From an uncultured Brachyspira sp. (lineage in GTDB: Bacteria > Spirochaetota > Brachyspiria > Brachyspirales > Brachyspiraceae): 64,000 nt of DNA. The notes below the pieces were generated by a model. It had not been told where the DNA came from and did no database searches. It was given only the letters and a program-made list of their open reading frames with translations. Shown piece by piece: positions 63,254-64,000 of the stretch (the first letter of the stretch is position 1; every line of letters begins with the position of its first letter). Both the position numbers and the translations under genes were made by a program. The stretch spans positions 62,001 to 126,000 of the forward strand of contig NZ_CAJTQJ010000004.1 in assembly GCF_910578695.1 (NCBI RefSeq), read 5' to 3'.

Positions 63254-64000
63254 TTGAAAAAAGTATATATAGCAGGGCATAAAGGTTTGGTAGGAAGTGC
63301 TATAGATAGGGTTCTTATAAAAAATGGTTATAATAATATATTAAGAAAAACTCACTCTGAATTAGATTTGAGAAATAGAGAAGATGTATTTAATTTTTTT
63401 GAAAAAGAAAAGCCTGAATGGGTATTTTTATCAGCAGCAAAGGTGGGCGGAATATATGCTAATAATACCTACCCTGTTGATTTTCTTTTATATAATTTGC
63501 AAATACAAAATAATATAATAGAAGCATCATATAAATATAATGCTGAAAAGTTAATGTTTTTAGGCTCAAGCTGTATATATCCTAAAGAATGTGATCAGCC
63601 TATAAAAGAAGAATATTTACTTTCAGGCTATTTAGAGAGTACAAATCAGCCTTATGCTTTGGCAAAAATTGCAGGTATAGAATTATGCGACGCTTATAAC
63701 AGACAGTATAACACAAATTATATAGCTGTTATGCCTTGTAATCTATACGGCATTAATGATAATTATCATACTGAAAATGCACATGTTATACCAATGCTTA
63801 TAAGAAGATTTTATGAAGCAAAAATAAACAATTTAGAAGAAACTACAATTTGGGGAAGCGGAACTCCTTTAAGAGAGTTTATGTTTTCTGATGATTTAGC
63901 AGAAGCCTGTCTTTATTTAATGGAAAATAAGAATGCAAAAGATATAGGCAAATTTATTAATATAGGTTCAGGAAAAGAAGTTACAATTAAAGAGCTTGCA
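63254..64000 (+). CDS. fcl: GDP-L-fucose synthase (5' part, runs off the window)
   Basis: 249 codons are visible. The start is TTG at 63254, about 6-8 bases after GGGGGT; no ATG fits. An extended SDR enzyme: NAD(P)-binding GHKGLVGS (8-15), catalytic Ser in LGSSCIYP (about 105), Tyr134 and Lys138 in YALAK, and the substrate motif MPCNLYGINDNYH. It makes GDP-L-fucose from GDP-4-keto-6-deoxymannose for surface glycans. That fits the nearby glycosyltransferase, although uvrB and the transporter lie between. The C-terminal 60-70 residues are outside the window. Confidence 0.92.
   Translation, partial: MKKVYIAGHKGLVGSAIDRVLIKNGYNNILRKTHSELDLRNREDVFNFFEKEKPEWVFLSAAKVGGIYANNTYPVDFLLYNLQIQNNIIEASYKYNAEKLMFLGSSCIYPKECDQPIKEEYLLSGYLESTNQPYALAKIAGIELCDAYNRQYNTNYIAVMPCNLYGINDNYHTENAHVIPMLIRRFYEAKINNLEETTIWGSGTPLREFMFSDDLAEACLYLMENKNAKDIGKFINIGSGKEVTIKELA

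Overview
The window looks like a chromosomal segment of a very AT-rich spirochaete, most likely a Brachyspira species. This rests on strong A/T bias in codons and spacers, Asn/Lys/Ile-rich proteins, many TPR proteins and lipoproteins, scattered flagellar genes (fliO, fliS, flgB-flgC-fliE), an Rnf segment and a GlcNAc module. The genus is an inference; there is no rRNA here to settle it. Most of the window is ordinary vertically inherited sequence. The accessory parts are a solitary restriction-modification enzyme, an ATPase/RloB-like pair, one decayed insertion sequence that interrupts a HicB-like fragment, and a decayed ankyrin gene.

Layout. 1-1.1 kb: end of a fibronectin-III protein and a TPR protein. 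1.2-8.0 kb, minus strand: lipoprotein, PTS enzyme I, MTA/SAH nucleosidase, gatA and a secreted protein. 8.1-9.5 kb: rpsF-ssb-rpsR with a clear promoter and terminator. 9.6-13.9 kb: DsbD-type protein, a 490-base gap with short ORFs and repeats, then rnfEAB. 14-15.7 kb: ankyrin lipoprotein, ankyrin remnant, secG. 15.9-23 kb: a compact plus-strand run of a coiled-coil protein, a large lipoprotein with a possible heparinase-like C-terminus, a degenerate NagB homologue, and a fusion of a second degenerate NagB to a full NagA. 23-28.5 kb: type ISP/IIG-like R-M enzyme, tRNA-Ser followed directly by fliO, a CBM48-like lipoprotein and fliS. 28.7-33.4 kb: aldo/keto reductase, COG3323 protein, MalY/PatB-like enzyme, membrane protein and flgB-flgC-fliE. 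33.4-35.6 kb: candidate defence pair. 35.6-42.8 kb: TPR protein, two HAD phosphatases, def, LysM-M23 peptidase, diguanylate cyclase and a cation/proton antiporter. 42.9-43.8 kb: IS1595-like remnant. 43.9-53.3 kb: propeller protein and S55 protease, DUF151 nuclease-like protein, transglutaminase-like TPR protein, PfkB kinase, FtsI-like PBP and tRNA-Cys. 53.4-58.1 kb: TPR, FecR-M23, propeller and M23 genes. 58.1-64 kb: a heptanucleotide-repeat leader upstream of a glycosyltransferase, uvrB, a Na/Pi cotransporter, and the start of a GDP-fucose synthase.

The most interesting element is at 58.10-58.28 kb. A promoter is followed almost at once by a small ORF made largely of an ACAGTCT tandem array. 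Because 7 is not a multiple of 3, each change in copy number moves the downstream frame. In one of the three frames the small ORF ends in TAATG exactly on the glycosyltransferase start. This is a strong, testable phase-variation candidate. Second-rank signals are the duplicated NagB-like domains lacking catalytic residues (one fused to NagA), the ATPase/RloB-like pair, and rnfEAB separated from rnfCDG.

Promoters fitting TTGACN / 16-17 / TATAAT recur. Several put the predicted transcription start at or within a few bases of the ATG (uvrB, the diguanylate cyclase, the heptad ORF), suggesting that leaderless transcripts may be used here.
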